Shown here in pieces: positions 62,166 through 64,000 of a DNA stretch of 64,000 nucleotides. The stretch covers positions 56,605,010-56,669,009 of the forward strand of contig OY759266.1 in NCBI GenBank assembly GCA_963662155.1, read 5' to 3'. This DNA is from Lamellibrachia columna (taxonomy: Eukaryota > Annelida > Polychaeta > Sabellida > Siboglinidae). The position numbers were made by a program, and so were the translations under genes. Numbering within the stretch: the first letter of the stretch is position 1; every line of letters starts with the position of its first letter. The notes beneath the pieces were generated by a model. It worked only from the letters and a program-made list of their open reading frames with translations. It made no database searches and was not told the DNA's origin.

Positions 62166-62953
62166 TGTTTAACTTTCGTAAGGTGTCTGATACGTCCAAG
62201 GTAGCACACTGGACTGTTTAACTTTCATAAGGTGTCTGATACGTCTAAGGTAGCACACTGGACTGTTTAACTTTCGTAAGGTGTCTGATACGTCTAAGGT
62301 AGCACACTGGACTGTTTAACTTTCGTAAGGTGTCTGATACGTCTAAGGTAGCATACTGGACTGTTTAACTTTCGTAAGGTGTCTGATACGTCTAAGGTAG
62401 CACACTGGACTGTTTAACTTTCGTAAGGTGTCTGATACGTCTAAGGTAGCACACTGGACTGTTTAACTTTCGTAAGGTGTCTGATACGTCTAAGGTAGCA
62501 CACTGGACTGTTTAACTTTCGTAAGGTGTCTGATACGTCTAAGGTAGCACACTAGACTGTTTAACTTTCGTAAGGTGTCTGATACGTCTAAGGTAGCACA
62601 CTGGACTGTTTAACTTTCGTAAGGTGTCTGATACGTCTAAGGTAGCACACTGGACTGTTTAACTTTCGTAAGGTGTCTGATACGTCTAAGGTAGCACACT
62701 GGACTGTTTAACTTTCGTAAGGTGTCTGATACGTCTAAGGTAGCACACTGGACTGTTTAACTTTCGTAAGGTGTCTGATACGTCTAAGGTAGCACACTAG
62801 ACTGTTTAACTTTCGTAAGGTGTCTGATACGTCTAAGGTAGCACACTGGACTGTTTAACTTTCGTAAGGTGTCTGATACGTCTAAGGTAGCACACTGGAC
62901 TGTTTAACTTTCGTAAGGTGTCTGATACGTCTAAGGTAGCACACTGGACTGTT
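62166..62953. repeat. 49-bp minisatellite, about 16 copies
   Basis: The unit is TGTTTAACTTTCGTAAGGTG then TCTGATACGTCTAAGGTAGC and ACACTGGAC. It is almost invariant. The rare CACTAGAC variant occurs twice, at about 62550 and 62795, 245 bp or five units apart. Confidence 0.97.
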
Positions 62954-63353
62954 ATAGCAAAAAGACAACCTTATGGTTAGTATCTCCAATGCACCTTCTT
63001 TGTCTAGTCCGGCACGAAAGACGATTGTAAAAAAAACAGGAACACCCGTGAAACGTGAAGTTATGGCGAGGGAACTAGACTGACTACATTACCACTGCCT
63101 ACGTGCACGGTGCCGTTCGTGTTTTAGTCGGCGGAGCGGATGACGGATGGATTACTGCGTGGCACGCATGTTTCTAGGATATCGCTGTCGTGGGTTCTTT
63201 GATGGATATGCACGAGTGCGGGCCGCGCGGCGCAAAGTATTAACATCAGTCATAAATACTTCTAAGTATGACGGACGCTCGCGTTTGTTGCAGTCTATCT
63301 TCCCCTCGACGTTAGGCAAACAGCTGATATGGGGAACAAACATTTCGAACAAG
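62954..63353. other. CpG-containing single-copy DNA
   Basis: No gene is recognised. The open frames at 63147-63386 (+) and 63152-63352 (-) coincide and lack domains. Confidence 0.45.
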
Positions 63354-63420
63354 GTTGTTGTTGTTGTTGTTTGTAATGATGTATGATGATGATGATGATG
63401 ATGATGACGATGATGATTAT
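63354..63420. repeat. (GTT)n and (ATG)n trinucleotide repeats
   Basis: Six to seven GTT units at 63354-63373 and about 12 ATG units at 63382-63420 with one ACG interruption. Confidence 0.9.
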
Positions 63421-63500
63421 GTTAAAATTCATAACAACGAGATACAACTAACTATATCTACACAGCCGCTACGATCAAAACACTTCGTGAACAGAACAAT

Positions 63501-63650
63501 AGCATCAACACAGTGAACACGTAATAGCATCAACACAGTGAACACGTAATAGCATCGACACAGTGAACACGTAATAACATCGACACAGTGAACACGTAAT
63601 AGCATCAATACAGTGAACACGTAATAGCATCAACACAGTGAACACGTAAT
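63501..63650. repeat. 25-bp minisatellite, 6 copies
   Basis: The unit is AGCATCAACACAGTGAACAC then GTAAT. A/G variants at CATC(A/G)AC. Confidence 0.95.
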
Positions 63651-63682
63651 GACGACGTCAGTACAACGAAGTGTATGTGAAA

Positions 63683-63940
<258 letters not shown>

Positions 63941-63987
63941 AGTATATCAACGGCATAAGTACATGTATAAAATATAGTTTCTCAACC

Positions 63988-64000
63988 ATATATATATATA
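63988..64000. repeat. start of an (AT)n run cut by the window end
   Basis: TATATATATATA reaches the last base. Confidence 0.7.

Noticed and set aside
62166..62953. Similarity of CTAAGGTAGC in the 49-bp unit to a conserved large-subunit rRNA word
   Set aside because: Only about ten bases match and the surroundings are unlike rRNA.

Overview
This window is animal nuclear DNA and almost entirely non-genic. It has no bacterial gene organisation and no operons, and no convincing host protein-coding gene was found. The recognisable coding sequence belongs to dead or dying non-LTR retrotransposons of two clades, CR1/Jockey-like and RTE-like. Together with the very heavy load of minisatellites and CpG-containing (ACGC)n microsatellites, this points to an invertebrate metazoan, probably marine (mollusc, annelid, amphioxus or similar). 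The sequence alone does not let me name the species.

Layout. 1-5.9 kb: AT-rich single-copy DNA, a 53-bp minisatellite (1642-2817), a fold-back repeat and an orphan RTE 3' tail. 5.9-8.0 kb: two CR1-like LINE fragments inserted tail to tail. 8-17 kb: mostly single-copy sequence with a few stretches that look like conserved non-coding DNA. 17-24.7 kb: a run of unrelated minisatellites (26, 5, 20, 13, 28, 30 and 18 bp units) and an orphan CR1-like tail. 25.2-27.5 kb: a degenerate RTE-like LINE on the minus strand, in which 12 codons of the endonuclease domain have become a 17-copy, 36-bp minisatellite. 27.5-37 kb: single-copy DNA plus 13-bp and 40-bp arrays. 37.2-38.4 kb: the longest CR1-like reverse transcriptase remnant. 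42.4-44.3 kb: a 20-bp array and a decayed repeat field, into which a fourth CR1-like copy inserted. 45.5-46.6 kb: a non-autonomous hAT-like DNA transposon with a target-site duplication. 47.4-48.4 kb: a second, weaker terminal-inverted-repeat element. 48.4-64 kb: CpG-rich DNA packed with 34, 40, 28, 12, 19, 38, 49 and 25 bp arrays and long microsatellites, including a 559-bp uninterrupted alternating purine-pyrimidine tract.

How the parts relate. The four CR1-like copies share one 3' end, a short tail repeat based on AAATCTTGTT. Three are 5'-truncated but otherwise well preserved, so the family was active recently; the fourth (5917-6965) is old. Two elements, the RTE-like copy and the CR1-like copy at 44.3 kb, have lost the reverse-transcriptase YADD/FADD box through internal deletions. 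The left ~45 kb is visibly poorer in CpG than the right ~18 kb, as expected where a germline-methylated domain meets an unmethylated one in a mosaically methylated invertebrate genome.

The most interesting observations are the minisatellite born from a LINE endonuclease exon, the higher-order (often five-unit) structure in several unrelated arrays, the shared terminal inverted repeat at 45.5 and 50.9 kb, and a 45-bp dispersed sequence that lies beside AT/AC-rich tracts at both of its locations.
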